Shown here piece by piece: positions 8,750 through 16,632 of a stretch of DNA of 36,566 nt. The DNA is from Flavobacterium sp. UBA6195. GTDB lineage: Bacteria > Bacteroidota > Bacteroidia > Flavobacteriales > Flavobacteriaceae. Made by a program: the position numbers and the translations under genes. The notes beneath the pieces are model-generated. The model was not told the DNA's origin, made no database searches, and saw only the letters and a program-made list of their open reading frames with translations. Numbering within the stretch: the stretch's first letter is position 1; every line of letters starts with the position of its first letter. The DNA lies in assembly GCF_002422095.1 (NCBI RefSeq), contig NZ_DITB01000087.1:1-36566 (forward strand), given 5' to 3'.

Positions 8750-8757
8750 TAAGTTTG
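8750..8757 (+). promoter_or_regulatory. rnpB -7 box
   Basis: TAAGTTTG matches TAnnTTTG and ends 4 bp before the predicted 5' end of RNase P RNA, which is the right place for a start at about 8762. The -33 element is poor (TTTA at 8728-8731, 18 bp upstream). Confidence 0.6.
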
Positions 8758-8760
8758 CAC

Positions 8761-9076
8761 CGCAGACCGCCTTATCGTCCGTGTGTAAACATGGTAGGAA
8801 AGTCCGGACACCAAAGAGTAGCATAGTGGGTAACGCCCATCCGCCGAAAGGTGAGGACAAGTGCAACAGAAAGTATGTACAGGTAATGCTGTAGTGAAAC
8901 CAGGTAAACTCTATGCGGTGAAATGCCAAGTATATCAGCAGTTTCTGATCAATCAGAATAAGGGCTACTCGTCCGATGTTGAAGGGTAGGCAGCTTGAGT
9001 TACGTAGTAATGCGTAATCTAGATAAATGATAAGGCTCCGTTTATTCGGGGACAGAATCCGGCTTATAGGTCTGCT
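8761..9076 (+). ncRNA. rnpB: RNase P RNA (bacterial class A)
   Basis: This is the catalytic RNA that matures tRNA 5' ends. The 5' conserved block TAGGAAAGTCCGGAC and the 3' block ACAGAATCCGGCTTA are both present in the right order and about 230 nt apart. The termini pair as helix P1: GCAGACC (8762-8768) with GGTCTGC (9069-9075). A T run directly follows P1 and probably acts as the terminator. The gene converges on rsmD, whose stop lies 20 bp downstream. Reading frames on the opposite strand here are shadows of the RNA. Confidence 0.96.
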
Positions 9077-9095
9077 TTTTTATTTAATGACGATT

Positions 9096-9680
9096 TTATC
9101 CTTCGTCTTCGTCTTCATCTTCATAATCCTCTTCTTCGTCGCTTTCGAATTCGTAAAAAGAAAATACAGAACCTCCGTAACTTTTTGAAAAGGAAAAATT
9201 AGTCAAATGATCTAATTTTGTGTGTTTTGAATGTTCTACAATTAACATTCCTTCTTCGTCTAAAAGCTCGTTTTCAAAAATAAGTTGAATGATTTTTTCA
9301 AAGTTCTCCTGACTCAAATCATATGGTGGATCAGCAAAAATAATATCATAACTTGCTTTACTTTTTTCTAAGAATTTGAAAACATCACTTTTAATTACGC
9401 TAATATCTAAATCTAATTCCGTTGCTGTTTTTTTGATGTAATTCACACAACCCATGTCGCCATCAACACTAGTTATTGGACCTGCACCACGAGAAGCGAA
9501 TTCGTAACTGATATTACCAGTTCCTGAGAATAAATCCAAAACTTTTAATCCATGAAAATTAAAGTAATTATTCAAAATATTGAATAACGATTCTTTACAC
9601 ATGTCGGTTGTAGGACGAACAGGTAAGTTTTTTGGAGCTACTAAACGGCGTCCTTTGTGTTTTCCGGAGATAATTCTCAT
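9096..9680 (-). CDS. rsmD: 16S rRNA (guanine966-N2)-methyltransferase RsmD
   Basis: RsmD methylates N2 of G966 in 16S rRNA using S-adenosylmethionine. The 194 residues open with the family signature MRIISGKHKGRRL and PTTDMCKESLFNIL; the SAM-binding motif VLDLFSGTGN is at 47-56, and the catalytic DPPY at 117-120. The C-terminus ends in about 17 residues that are almost all Glu/Asp (starting ESDEEEDYEDEDE), an unusual tail beyond the family core. The start overlaps the stop of the DUF3822 gene by 4 nt (ATGA), so the two are translationally coupled. Confidence 0.93.
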   Translation of the reverse strand: MRIISGKHKGRRLVAPKNLPVRPTTDMCKESLFNILNNYFNFHGLKVLDLFSGTGNISYEFASRGAGPITSVDGDMGCVNYIKKTATELDLDISVIKSDVFKFLEKSKASYDIIFADPPYDLSQENFEKIIQLIFENELLDEEGMLIVEHSKHTKLDHLTNFSFSKSYGGSVFSFYEFESDEEEDYEDEDEDEG

Positions 9681-10489
9681 GAATGGTAAAGTATAAAGTG
9701 ATTTCTCAATTCTGCAGAAGAAACGTCTAAGATTGAAGCTTTGTTTGAAACATCAAGGAAAGTACAATTTCTAATATATTGATATGCAATCTTAAAAAAA
9801 GGATCTTCTTCCACACAATTTCCTAAAATTTGTACCGAAATAGTTTCTGGATTTAATTGCAATTGTTCGCAAGTAAACAAGATGAAATAGATAAAATCTT
9901 CTGGAGTATTATATTGAAACGAATTAAAAAGAATTAATTGCTGATTTTTCACTACAACAATTTCAAAATGTTCTTTTTGAAGATGAACAAAAACTTGTTT
10001 ATCTTCTTTATTTTTGGACAAATCGAGTAATTGTCTAACTAAAATAGAATTAGCATTTTGGTATTCAAAAGTTTCGTATTGGTCTAGTAGAAAGTTATTG
10101 ATATTAACGAATGGCACATGAACGTTATTCATTTCGTAAGGAAAAATAACATCATGTGTAAAAAAATCAGTCTCAAAAACTTTGGTATTATATTGCAAAT
10201 AACTTGCTAAAAAATGAACATCAAATAGGGAAGTAGGTACAAAAGTATTCAGGTTATTATCATGAATTACCATTACTTCATCAAATGATTTTGTTAGTAT
10301 GGTATAATCCACAAAAGTGCGCCACAATTGTTCTTCAATTACTTTGTTTTTCTCAAAGTGAATTGACTTAGTGTGTATTACTTTATTGGAAAGTAAATCA
10401 AATACACAAAAAGAAAGTCCACTCAAGGAAACCTGAATGGACAACTTTTTATATGTTTTTTGTGTAATGTCGTTATTCGTTATTACCAT
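9677..10489 (-). CDS. DUF3822 family protein
   Basis: This 270-residue protein matches the Bacteroidetes DUF3822 family, normally encoded directly upstream of rsmD as here. It begins TYKKLSIQVSLSGLSFCVFD and has VHLQKEHFEIVVVKNQQLILFNSFQY in the second half, a pattern of alternating beta strands reminiscent of actin-like ATPase folds, though nucleotide-binding motifs are not obvious. No signal peptide or membrane segment is seen. It overlaps the preceding membrane protein gene by 17 nt and rsmD by 4 nt. The biochemical role is not known. Confidence 0.82.
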   Translation of the reverse strand: MVITNNDITQKTYKKLSIQVSLSGLSFCVFDLLSNKVIHTKSIHFEKNKVIEEQLWRTFVDYTILTKSFDEVMVIHDNNLNTFVPTSLFDVHFLASYLQYNTKVFETDFFTHDVIFPYEMNNVHVPFVNINNFLLDQYETFEYQNANSILVRQLLDLSKNKEDKQVFVHLQKEHFEIVVVKNQQLILFNSFQYNTPEDFIYFILFTCEQLQLNPETISVQILGNCVEEDPFFKIAYQYIRNCTFLDVSNKASILDVSSAELRNHFILYHS

Positions 10490-11234
10490 ATTTTTTCGGC
10501 CAGTTTCCTGTAAGAGTAACTTCTTCTAAAGAACCTAAAATGATTTGAGGACCATTGATTTCGTCAATAGACTCTACTTTGTTTTCTTGTTTTACTAATT
10601 CTTGATCTAAATCTTTTAATAAAGCATTTTTATCAATAATGGCTTGGAAAACAGAAATATTCATGTCATTTCTAGAAACAACTCCTGTTTTCATTGTTAC
10701 TGGAACTTCAACTTCACCAACTTTTACAACATTAAGTCTTTTATATCTATCTGAATTTTTGAACAAAGAATCTTTTACTTTAACTGTTCCCAATTTTGTT
10801 ATGATTACTTCATCTTTAAAGAAACCACCAACACCGTCAGCACCAACTTTAATTCCAAATGCAGCATTTTTTGCAGCATCAATTACAGCAGTATCTCTTC
10901 TTGAAATAATTTCAAATTCGCCATTTTCAACAAATTTTACTAACTCATCAAAAGTGTCAGCATATTTTCCATTCACAGATTTATAACCTGTTTGTAATTT
11001 TTTAATGTCTAACATTGTTTTAACAGCTACTTCGTAACGAGCTTCTTTTTCATTTTGAAATTCTATAGGTTTCATAATGGAAGCGTATATTAAATATACA
11101 ATGAAAAGTGAAATTCCCCACAATACAATTGTGAAAACTTTTTTATTTCCAGGTGTAACAAATTTATCGATTAGCTTAACCAATACAAAGATTAAAACAA
11201 CCAATACGACTAAATAAATAGCAATTTCTAACAT
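10473..11234 (-). CDS. Membrane protein of unknown function
   Basis: This 253-residue protein has two transmembrane helices (about residues 4-22 and 34-52), then a soluble domain of about 200 residues. The segment KKLQTGYKSVNGKYADTFDELVKF is a conserved-looking element seen in Bacteroidetes proteins of this type; the rest is Lys/Val/Glu-rich. It is the first gene of the overlapping trio with DUF3822 and rsmD, transcribed from a strong promoter at 11267-11295. The function is unknown. Confidence 0.7.
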   Translation of the reverse strand: MLEIAIYLVVLVVLIFVLVKLIDKFVTPGNKKVFTIVLWGISLFIVYLIYASIMKPIEFQNEKEARYEVAVKTMLDIKKLQTGYKSVNGKYADTFDELVKFVENGEFEIISRRDTAVIDAAKNAAFGIKVGADGVGGFFKDEVIITKLGTVKVKDSLFKNSDRYKRLNVVKVGEVEVPVTMKTGVVSRNDMNISVFQAIIDKNALLKDLDQELVKQENKVESIDEINGPQIILGSLEEVTLTGNWPKKYGNNE

Positions 11235-11266
11235 TTGAATAATTTATTTTTAGTTAAATAGGTACG

Positions 11267-11295
11267 CAAATCTACAATTTTTTTTTCTACACAAA
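11267..11295 (-). promoter_or_regulatory. Promoter of the membrane protein/DUF3822/rsmD operon
   Basis: Minus-strand TTTG (11295-11292), a 17-bp spacer and TAGATTTG (11274-11267) form a complete Bacteroidetes promoter. The predicted start near 11261 gives a leader of about 27 nt. Confidence 0.75.
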
Positions 11296-11320
11296 AGAAT
11301 TTCTTGTAAAAATCATTCAG

Positions 11321-11328
11321 TATATTTG
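11321..11328 (+). promoter_or_regulatory. -7 box of the RecD-like helicase gene
   Basis: TATATTTG matches TAnnTTTG; the predicted start is near 11335, about 22 nt before the ATG. The divergent operon promoter is only about 50 bp away, so the two share this short intergenic region. Confidence 0.6.
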
Positions 11329-11356
11329 AAAAATTAATATTGGCCAAATCTTTTTT

Positions 11357-12781
11357 ATGACTTACAAGCTGTTTTACAATTTATTACAAAATCATTTTCC
11401 GCATCAACCCACTCTAAAACAGGATGTTTTTTTTCAGAAAATTGCCGATTTTATTTTAAACTCGACTTCTGATGATATTTTTGTACTGAAAGGTTATGCC
11501 GGAACAGGTAAAACAACAATAATTTCTACCGTAATTAATAATTTAGGCGATGTTAATATGAAAGCTGTACTGCTTGCACCAACAGGTAGAGCAGCTAAAG
11601 TAATCAGTAATTACTCAGGAAAACCGGCTTATACGATTCATAAACGAATTTATTTTCCAAAAAAAAATAAAACAGGAGGAGTAAGTTTTACTTTGCAACA
11701 AAATAAATTTAAAAATACTCTTTTTATAGTCGATGAATCTTCTATGATTTCAGATAATAATCAAGATTCTAAACTCTATGAAAATGGTTCGTTGTTAGAT
11801 GATTTGTTTTTTTATGTAGATGCAGGAAATAATTGCAAACTCTTATTAATAGGAGATACCGCGCAGTTGCCACCTGTGAATATGAGTGTGAGTCCTGCTT
11901 TGGATATTGACTCACTTTCGCTTCATTATCAAAAAAATGTTCATCATATTGAATTAGATGAAGTAATGCGTCAAGCAGAACATTCTGGAATTTTGTATAA
12001 TGCTACGCAATTACGAGAATTATTATATTCACATTTTATTGATACCTTCCAATTCAAACTAAAAGGATTTAAAGATATCGTTCGATTACAAGATGGATAT
12101 GATATTCAAGATGCCATTCATCAAGCGTATGATAGTTATAGTATAGAAGATACAGCTTTTATTTTGCGTTCGAATAAAAGAGCGAATCAATACAACCAAC
12201 AAATTAGAGCTTCTATTTTGTCCAAAGAAAGTGAAATTTCAACTGGAGATTATTTAATGGTAGTGAAAAACAATTATTTCTGGTTACCCGAAAATTCAGA
12301 AGCAGGTTTCATCGCTAATGGTGATATTGTCGAAATTTTAGAAATCAGAAAAATTCAAGAGCTATACGGATTTAAATTTGCCACCGTAAAAATAAGAATG
12401 GTTGATTACCCGAATCAAACACCATTTGATACGGTAATAATGTTAGACACGATTATGAGTGAATCTCCTTCCTTGACGTATGAAGAATCAAATAAATTGT
12501 ATCAAGAAGTTTTATTGGATTACGAAGAAGAACGCCAACAATATAAAAAACTACAAAAAGTAAAAGAAAACCCTTATTTCAATGCGCTTCAAGTTAAATT
12601 TTCGTATGCAATTACGTGTCATAAATCGCAAGGTGGTCAATGGAAAACGGTTTTTGTAGAACAACCTTATTTACCTGATGGAATTGATATCGATTATGTT
12701 CGCTGGTTATACACCGCCATCACGCGTGCTGAAGAAAAATTATATTTAATCGGATTTAAGGATGAGTTTTTCGAAAATTAA
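11357..12781 (+). CDS. RecD-like ATP-dependent DNA helicase (SF1, UvrD_C_2)
   Basis: This 474-residue superfamily-1 helicase resembles the RecD2/exodeoxyribonuclease V alpha class without its N-terminal extension. Walker A GYAGTGKTT is at residues 46-54, a motif Ia-like LAPTGRAAKV follows, Walker B is LFIVDESSMI, motif III LLIGDTAQLPPV, and the C-terminal UvrD_C_2 region has ITCHKSQGGQWKTVFV and WLYTAITRAEEKLYLIGF (motifs V and VI). Such proteins unwind DNA 5' to 3' in repair. No RecB or RecC genes are adjacent. The ATG at 11357 fits the promoter and the MTYKLFYNLL opening seen in the family. Confidence 0.9.
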   Translation: MTYKLFYNLLQNHFPHQPTLKQDVFFQKIADFILNSTSDDIFVLKGYAGTGKTTIISTVINNLGDVNMKAVLLAPTGRAAKVISNYSGKPAYTIHKRIYFPKKNKTGGVSFTLQQNKFKNTLFIVDESSMISDNNQDSKLYENGSLLDDLFFYVDAGNNCKLLLIGDTAQLPPVNMSVSPALDIDSLSLHYQKNVHHIELDEVMRQAEHSGILYNATQLRELLYSHFIDTFQFKLKGFKDIVRLQDGYDIQDAIHQAYDSYSIEDTAFILRSNKRANQYNQQIRASILSKESEISTGDYLMVVKNNYFWLPENSEAGFIANGDIVEILEIRKIQELYGFKFATVKIRMVDYPNQTPFDTVIMLDTIMSESPSLTYEESNKLYQEVLLDYEEERQQYKKLQKVKENPYFNALQVKFSYAITCHKSQGGQWKTVFVEQPYLPDGIDIDYVRWLYTAITRAEEKLYLIGFKDEFFEN

Positions 12782-12789
12782 TACTTTTG
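12782..12789 (+). promoter_or_regulatory. -7 box upstream of the small membrane protein gene
   Basis: TACTTTTG matches TAnnTTTG and sits directly after the helicase stop codon; the predicted start near 12795 gives a leader of about 14 nt for the gene at 12809. Confidence 0.45.
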
Positions 12790-12808
12790 TAATTAAACAA
12801 AATCAACC

Positions 12809-13180
12809 ATGAAAACAGTAATAAAAGTTGTTATAGGTTTATCTGTGATGATATCCATAGTTTTTTTATTCGTTCTATATGGTTTAAATTTGATGGAAAT
12901 CGAGGATAAATATGGAGGTTTTCAAGATTTGTATTATGAAATTGATAAATCTGATAATTACTTTATAATTATTGAAAATAAAGAAGTTGGTTTGGTACAA
13001 AAGTTAGACGATGAAATTTTAGTTACGGTTGATGATTGTATGAAACATCTTTTAAACTATTCTGATAAAAAAATTGAAGTTTATCGGTTTGAAGTTAATG
13101 AAACAAAAAATGATTTCACTTTAAAAGATGCAGTTCTTTTAAAAAATGATAACAATACAAAATTGATATTTAAAAATTAA
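12809..13180 (+). CDS. Small single-pass membrane protein, unknown
   Basis: This is a 123-residue protein with one hydrophobic helix (about residues 5-26, VVIGLSVMISIVFLFVLYGL) that may be a signal anchor, followed by an acidic domain of about 95 residues (IENKEVGLVQKLDDEILVTV). I recognise no family. It lies between the helicase gene and kdsB on the same strand, with its own likely -7 box. The coding assignment rests on a clean frame, a good start position and a sensible membrane topology. Confidence 0.6.
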   Translation: MKTVIKVVIGLSVMISIVFLFVLYGLNLMEIEDKYGGFQDLYYEIDKSDNYFIIIENKEVGLVQKLDDEILVTVDDCMKHLLNYSDKKIEVYRFEVNETKNDFTLKDAVLLKNDNNTKLIFKN

Positions 13181-13212
13181 AATATGCCTTTGGCAATAAT
13201 CATAAAGCAAAC

Positions 13213-13938
13213 ATGAGAATAATAGCTGTAATTCCCGCAAGATATGCTTCAACTCGTTTCCCTGCAAAATTAATGCAAGATTTGGGAGGCAAAACCGTAA
13301 TTCTTAGAACATATGAAGCGGCTATTTCCACAAATCTATTTGATGATGTTTTTGTGGTAACGGATTCTGATTCAATTTTCAACGAAATTATTTCGAGTGG
13401 AGGAAAAGCCATCATGTCGATAAAAGAACACGAAAGCGGAAGCGACAGAATTGCAGAAGCTGTTGAACATATGGATGTTGACGTTGTAATTAACGTTCAA
13501 GGCGACGAACCTTTTATAAATAAAAAACCTTTAGAAGAACTAATTGAAGTTTTTAAAAACGATTTAGAAAAGAAAGTTGACTTAGGCTCTTTGATGTTTC
13601 AAATAGCTGATAAAGAAGAAATTAATAATCCAAACAACGTAAAAGTTATAACAGACCAACAAGGTTTTGCATTATACTTTTCACGTTCGGTGATTCCGTA
13701 TCCTAGAGAAGAAAATGTAGGCGTTCGTTATATGAAGCACATCGGAATTTACGCTTTCAGAAAAGAAGTGTTAATGGATTTTTACCGCTTACCCATGTTG
13801 TCGTTAGAAGCTTCTGAAAAATTAGAGCAATTACGTTACTTAGAATATGGAAAACGCATTAAAATGGTAGAAACTTCTCACGGAAGTATCGGAATAGATA
13901 CTCCTGAAGATTTAGAAAAAGCGAGAAAGTTATTGTAA
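13213..13938 (+). CDS. kdsB: 3-deoxy-manno-octulosonate cytidylyltransferase
   Basis: KdsB activates Kdo with CTP to CMP-Kdo for transfer onto lipid A in lipopolysaccharide synthesis. The 241-residue protein carries the nucleotide-binding start IAVIPARYASTRFPAKLMQD, the HESGSDRIAEA segment, the VINVQGDEPFI metal and substrate motif, and the C-terminal GIDTPEDLEKA typical of KdsB. All expected motifs are intact and the length is normal. It follows the small membrane protein gene by 32 bp and converges on the channel gene with a 4-bp gap. It belongs functionally with the lpx genes at 29961-34905. Confidence 0.96.
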   Translation: MRIIAVIPARYASTRFPAKLMQDLGGKTVILRTYEAAISTNLFDDVFVVTDSDSIFNEIISSGGKAIMSIKEHESGSDRIAEAVEHMDVDVVINVQGDEPFINKKPLEELIEVFKNDLEKKVDLGSLMFQIADKEEINNPNNVKVITDQQGFALYFSRSVIPYPREENVGVRYMKHIGIYAFRKEVLMDFYRLPMLSLEASEKLEQLRYLEYGKRIKMVETSHGSIGIDTPEDLEKARKLL

Positions 13939-13942
13939 TTAA

Positions 13943-14647
13943 TTATTCTGTTTTATCACTAAAATAGCCTCTAGTTTTAATTTTAGAAGAAAAGAAATTC
14001 ATAAACAAAATAACAAAGAAAAGAAATAAAAATACTTGTAGAATAGTAAATATTTTTCCTTCCATTGTTATTGGATAATATTCTCCATAACCTATTGTAG
14101 AAGAGGTTACAAAACTAAAATATACCGCATCAAACCAATGATTTAATGTTGCATTCAAGTAATTTCCAGTTCTGTAAAATACTGCAAAAGCTAAAACCGA
14201 TTCTAAATAATTGAAAAATAATAACAACATCGATCTTTTATATGAACGAGGTTGTGAAAATAAGTCGGAAGCAAAAATTAATGTTGGTATATATAAAACG
14301 GTTTCTAAGAGAATATAAGTTAATACATAAACAATGTAGTTATTAGTTTGCCAATTATTTATAAGTATTAAAAAAGGAAAAATAACTTTAGCTAAAATGT
14401 AAAAATCCATGGCTAAATCCTTGTATTCATGTCCAAACTTATTTGCCCAATATTTGATGTATATTCCTGGAAATAGTAATTGAGATGAGGATAAAAACAG
14501 ACGAACAATTTTTTCAATTCCATTATCATCCTCATGATCGTTATTCCAAATCGCTTTAATATTTAAGATTCTTTTTCTAAGTGGATTCGTTTTTTGAATA
14601 TATTTTTCATTAACCTTTCCTACCAATAATTTTTTAATTATACTCAT
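13943..14647 (-). CDS. Potassium-channel-like membrane protein
   Basis: This 234-residue protein has about four hydrophobic segments (roughly residues 82-97, 103-128, 138-158 and 199-220). A pore-loop signature between the last two, SSTIGYGEYYP at residues 182-192, is close to the K+ selectivity filter TxGYGD with Glu in place of Asp. This suggests an Ion_trans_2-type channel subunit. The first ATG after the preceding stop (TGATG, 1-nt overlap) is preferred over a GTG one codon earlier. It is translationally coupled to the methyltransferase-fold gene upstream, so the two probably work together. Ion selectivity is inferred from the filter only. Confidence 0.8.
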   Translation of the reverse strand: MSIIKKLLVGKVNEKYIQKTNPLRKRILNIKAIWNNDHEDDNGIEKIVRLFLSSSQLLFPGIYIKYWANKFGHEYKDLAMDFYILAKVIFPFLILINNWQTNNYIVYVLTYILLETVLYIPTLIFASDLFSQPRSYKRSMLLLFFNYLESVLAFAVFYRTGNYLNATLNHWFDAVYFSFVTSSTIGYGEYYPITMEGKIFTILQVFLFLFFVILFMNFFSSKIKTRGYFSDKTE

Positions 14648-15309
14648 CACGATAATTTTTTAATGGTAAACAATTCATTATGCACCTCAATTTTTGGATA
14701 CAATCTTACGGAATAATTACTATCGAATTTATTCTTATAATCAACATTTCTTCTTCTATCTTGATAATCTAAAATCATAGTATTAAACAAGATAAAACCA
14801 TTTATATTAAGTAAAAAATTAATTCTATTAATAAAGAAATCTTCAAATAAAAAATTAGGCATTGTCGTATCTTGAAAGATATCAATAATGATTAAATCAT
14901 ATTTTTCTTTGGTTTTTAAAACGAATTCAAAAGCATCGTCATTCACAATTGAAACGTTATTATAGTTTCCTAAACCAAAATATTTTCTAGCCAATTCAAT
15001 CACAGCAGCATCAATTTCAACTCCTGTAATTTTACCTTCAAATTTTACTTCTTTTTTTAAAGTTTCAATAACGCTTCCACCAGCAACACCTAATACAAGT
15101 ATAGAATGAAAATTTTGAATTCGTTCGTAGCCTATATATTTTAAACCTTTTTTTAGTACGCGCTGTAAACTACCAAAAGAATAATTCGTATTCTCAGAAT
15201 CTAAAACCAAATGGCCATTATTCCAGGTTACTTCTAGATTTTTACTGTAAACCGATTTCTTTTGATGAATTTTTATAGGTAATAAAAAACTCAATACGCG
15301 CTTAATCAT
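14647..15309 (-). CDS. Spermidine-synthase-fold (class I methyltransferase-like) protein
   Basis: The 220 residues form a Rossmann-like domain: motif I ILVLGVAGGSVIETL at 70-84, acidic strand-2 residues in GVEIDAAVIELA around 97-106, NDDAFEFVL and YDLIIIDIF. This order is typical of spermidine/spermine synthases and related methyltransferases. The N-terminal beta tetramerisation region of true spermidine synthases is reduced (about 45 residues), and the polyamine-binding YxE region is not clear, so aminopropyl transfer is uncertain. It overlaps the downstream channel gene by the TGATG junction. Similar fused or paired spermidine-synthase-like and membrane proteins occur in bacteria, with unknown substrates. 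Confidence 0.75.
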   Translation of the reverse strand: MIKRVLSFLLPIKIHQKKSVYSKNLEVTWNNGHLVLDSENTNYSFGSLQRVLKKGLKYIGYERIQNFHSILVLGVAGGSVIETLKKEVKFEGKITGVEIDAAVIELARKYFGLGNYNNVSIVNDDAFEFVLKTKEKYDLIIIDIFQDTTMPNFLFEDFFINRINFLLNINGFILFNTMILDYQDRRRNVDYKNKFDSNYSVRLYPKIEVHNELFTIKKLS

Positions 15310-15318
15310 GTAATTTTG

Positions 15319-15348
15319 TTTGTAATCGTAAATATAATTTTATTTTTG
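15319..15348 (+). promoter_or_regulatory. Promoter of the acyltransferase gene
   Basis: TTTG (15319-15322), 18 bp and TATTTTTG (15341-15348) make a complete Bacteroidetes promoter; the predicted start near 15354 gives a leader of about 12 nt. Confidence 0.7.
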
Positions 15349-15365
15349 TCTCAAAATAGTCTCAA

Positions 15366-15920
15366 ATGAAACAAATTATATACAAATTTATTTTTTGCAA
15401 AATTTTCGGTTGGAAAGTAATCGGAACAATTGCACCAGAAGTAAAAAAATGTGTGTTAATAGCGGTTCCACATACTAGTTGGTGGGATTTCTTTCTCGGA
15501 ATTTTTTCTCGTGGAATTCTGAATTTAGAAATTAACTATGTAGCTAAGAAGGAATTATTTGTATTTCCTTTTAATTATTTCTTTACTTGGACAGGAGGAA
15601 CTCCTCTAAATCGCCAAAAAAACGAGAATAAAGTAGATACAATTGCTAAAATATTTCAAGAAAAAGATGTTTTTAGATTAGCAATCGCACCAGAAGGAAC
15701 TCGAAAAAAAGTAACCGAATGGAAAACGGGATTTTATTACATGGCATTAAAAGCAAATGTTCCAATTATTCCTGTAGCGTTTGATTACGGAAGAAAACAA
15801 GTAGTGTATCACGAACCATTTTACCCAACGGGAAATATTGATGCTGATTTAAAATTTTTAAAATCGTATTACAAAGATGTAATTGGTAAAATTCCTGAAA
15901 AAAGTTTTACAGATATTTAA
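15366..15920 (+). CDS. PlsC-type 1-acyl-glycerol-3-phosphate acyltransferase family protein
   Basis: This 184-residue protein belongs to the lysophospholipid acyltransferase family. Block I is HTSWWD (His36, Asp41, the catalytic HX4D pair), block III is PEGTR at 109-113, and block IV is VPIIPVAFDYG. It is shorter than E. coli PlsC (245) and lacks an obvious N-terminal membrane helix beyond a weakly hydrophobic start, like the small PlsC-like proteins common in Bacteroidetes. The substrate (lysophosphatidate or an aminolipid precursor) cannot be told from sequence. It is a single-gene transcript with its own promoter and a shared terminator. Confidence 0.88.
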   Translation: MKQIIYKFIFCKIFGWKVIGTIAPEVKKCVLIAVPHTSWWDFFLGIFSRGILNLEINYVAKKELFVFPFNYFFTWTGGTPLNRQKNENKVDTIAKIFQEKDVFRLAIAPEGTRKKVTEWKTGFYYMALKANVPIIPVAFDYGRKQVVYHEPFYPTGNIDADLKFLKSYYKDVIGKIPEKSFTDI

Positions 15921-15928
15921 AAAAATAG

Positions 15929-15955
15929 AACTCTGGAGAAATTCAGAGTTTTTTT
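15929..15955. terminator. Bidirectional terminator, acyltransferase / XRE regulator
   Basis: Stem AACTCTG (15929-15935) pairs with CAGAGTT (15944-15950) around an 8-nt loop, with a T run on one side and an A run on the other, so it can end both converging genes. It touches the stop of the XRE gene. Confidence 0.8.
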
Positions 15956-16415
15956 ATGGTTTATAGTTTTTAAAAGTACCATTTTTAAAAAACACTACAA
16001 TGCGCTCAATTTCTTCGTGAGAATTATTTTCTGTTTTAGACGATTCTACAGGATTAGGTTCTGAGAGGGTAGAAGCAATTCCTTTTTCTACAGTCGAAAA
16101 CAAATCAGGTTCCGAATTAGTGTTTTCTACAATTGGTAGTGAAGAAGATTTTTTTTCAATTTCTAAAACTGTTGGAACACCATTTTCTGATTTTGGAAAA
16201 TTTCCTTTTCCATTCAAAATCCAATACAAATCTACTTCAGGAAAAACCTCAATTACTTTTATAATAAAATCCAAGCTAGGCTTATTTCTACCAGAGAGTA
16301 GGTGAGACAGACTCGAACGCTGCACATTGATTTTATCCGCAAATGCAGAAGCCGATAAATTATAATAATCGAGTATGATTTCTAACCGTTTTATAAAATC
16401 ATCAATGTTTACCAT
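15954..16415 (-). CDS. XRE-family transcriptional regulator
   Basis: This 153-residue protein has an N-terminal helix-turn-helix of the Cro/C1 type (about residues 5-65; SASAFADKINVQRSSLSHLL is the HTH core), then a low-complexity Ser/Glu/Pro linker (75-130) and a short conserved C-terminal strand pair IERIVVFFKNGTFKNYKP. This architecture is common in Flavobacteriaceae. The start codon lies inside an operator-like dyad (TTTACCATTGTAAA, 16408-16421), and its promoter overlaps a second, so negative autoregulation is likely. A divergent M14 peptidase gene carries the same dyads. No phage or toxin genes are nearby, so it looks like a housekeeping or stress regulator rather than a phage repressor. 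Confidence 0.85.
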   Translation of the reverse strand: MVNIDDFIKRLEIILDYYNLSASAFADKINVQRSSLSHLLSGRNKPSLDFIIKVIEVFPEVDLYWILNGKGNFPKSENGVPTVLEIEKKSSSLPIVENTNSEPDLFSTVEKGIASTLSEPNPVESSKTENNSHEEIERIVVFFKNGTFKNYKP

Positions 16416-16491
16416 TGTAAATAGTTGTTTTAAATTACAGGGTTACAAATGTAAACAAAGTAAAAGAAATACACAAGTTTACAGATGTAAA
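16408..16491. promoter_or_regulatory. Operator cluster on the XRE side (three dyads)
   Basis: Three 14-bp imperfect palindromes of the form TTTACA-N2-TGTAAA: TTTACCATTGTAAA (16408-16421, over the XRE start codon), GTTACAAATGTAAA (16442-16455, over its -7 box) and TTTACAGATGTAAA (16478-16491, next to its -33). They are spaced 34 and 36 bp apart. These are the probable binding sites of the XRE protein. Confidence 0.75.
16446..16476 (-). promoter_or_regulatory. Promoter of the XRE regulator gene
   Basis: Minus-strand TTG (16476-16474), 20 bp and TACATTTG (16453-16446) fit the Bacteroidetes consensus. The -7 box is embedded in an operator dyad, so bound repressor would block it. Confidence 0.65.
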
Positions 16492-16632
16492 TAACGATAG
16501 ATGTATTAAATATAAGCTTTATTTAGATAGTCATAACTAATTGATTAATAAAAAATAGTATATGTAAATAGTGACTAAGTTAATATTGTAAATTAATACG
16601 ATAAAGGGTAATATAATCTGTAATTAAAACCG

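Noticed and set aside
8729..8929. Minus-strand open frame over the RNase P RNA region
   Set aside because: It lies inside conserved rnpB sequence on the opposite strand and has no protein-like pattern.
13185..13200. Small GCC-TTT-GGC inverted repeat before kdsB as a possible terminator or regulator
   Set aside because: The stem is only three base pairs and has no T run; it is within chance expectation.
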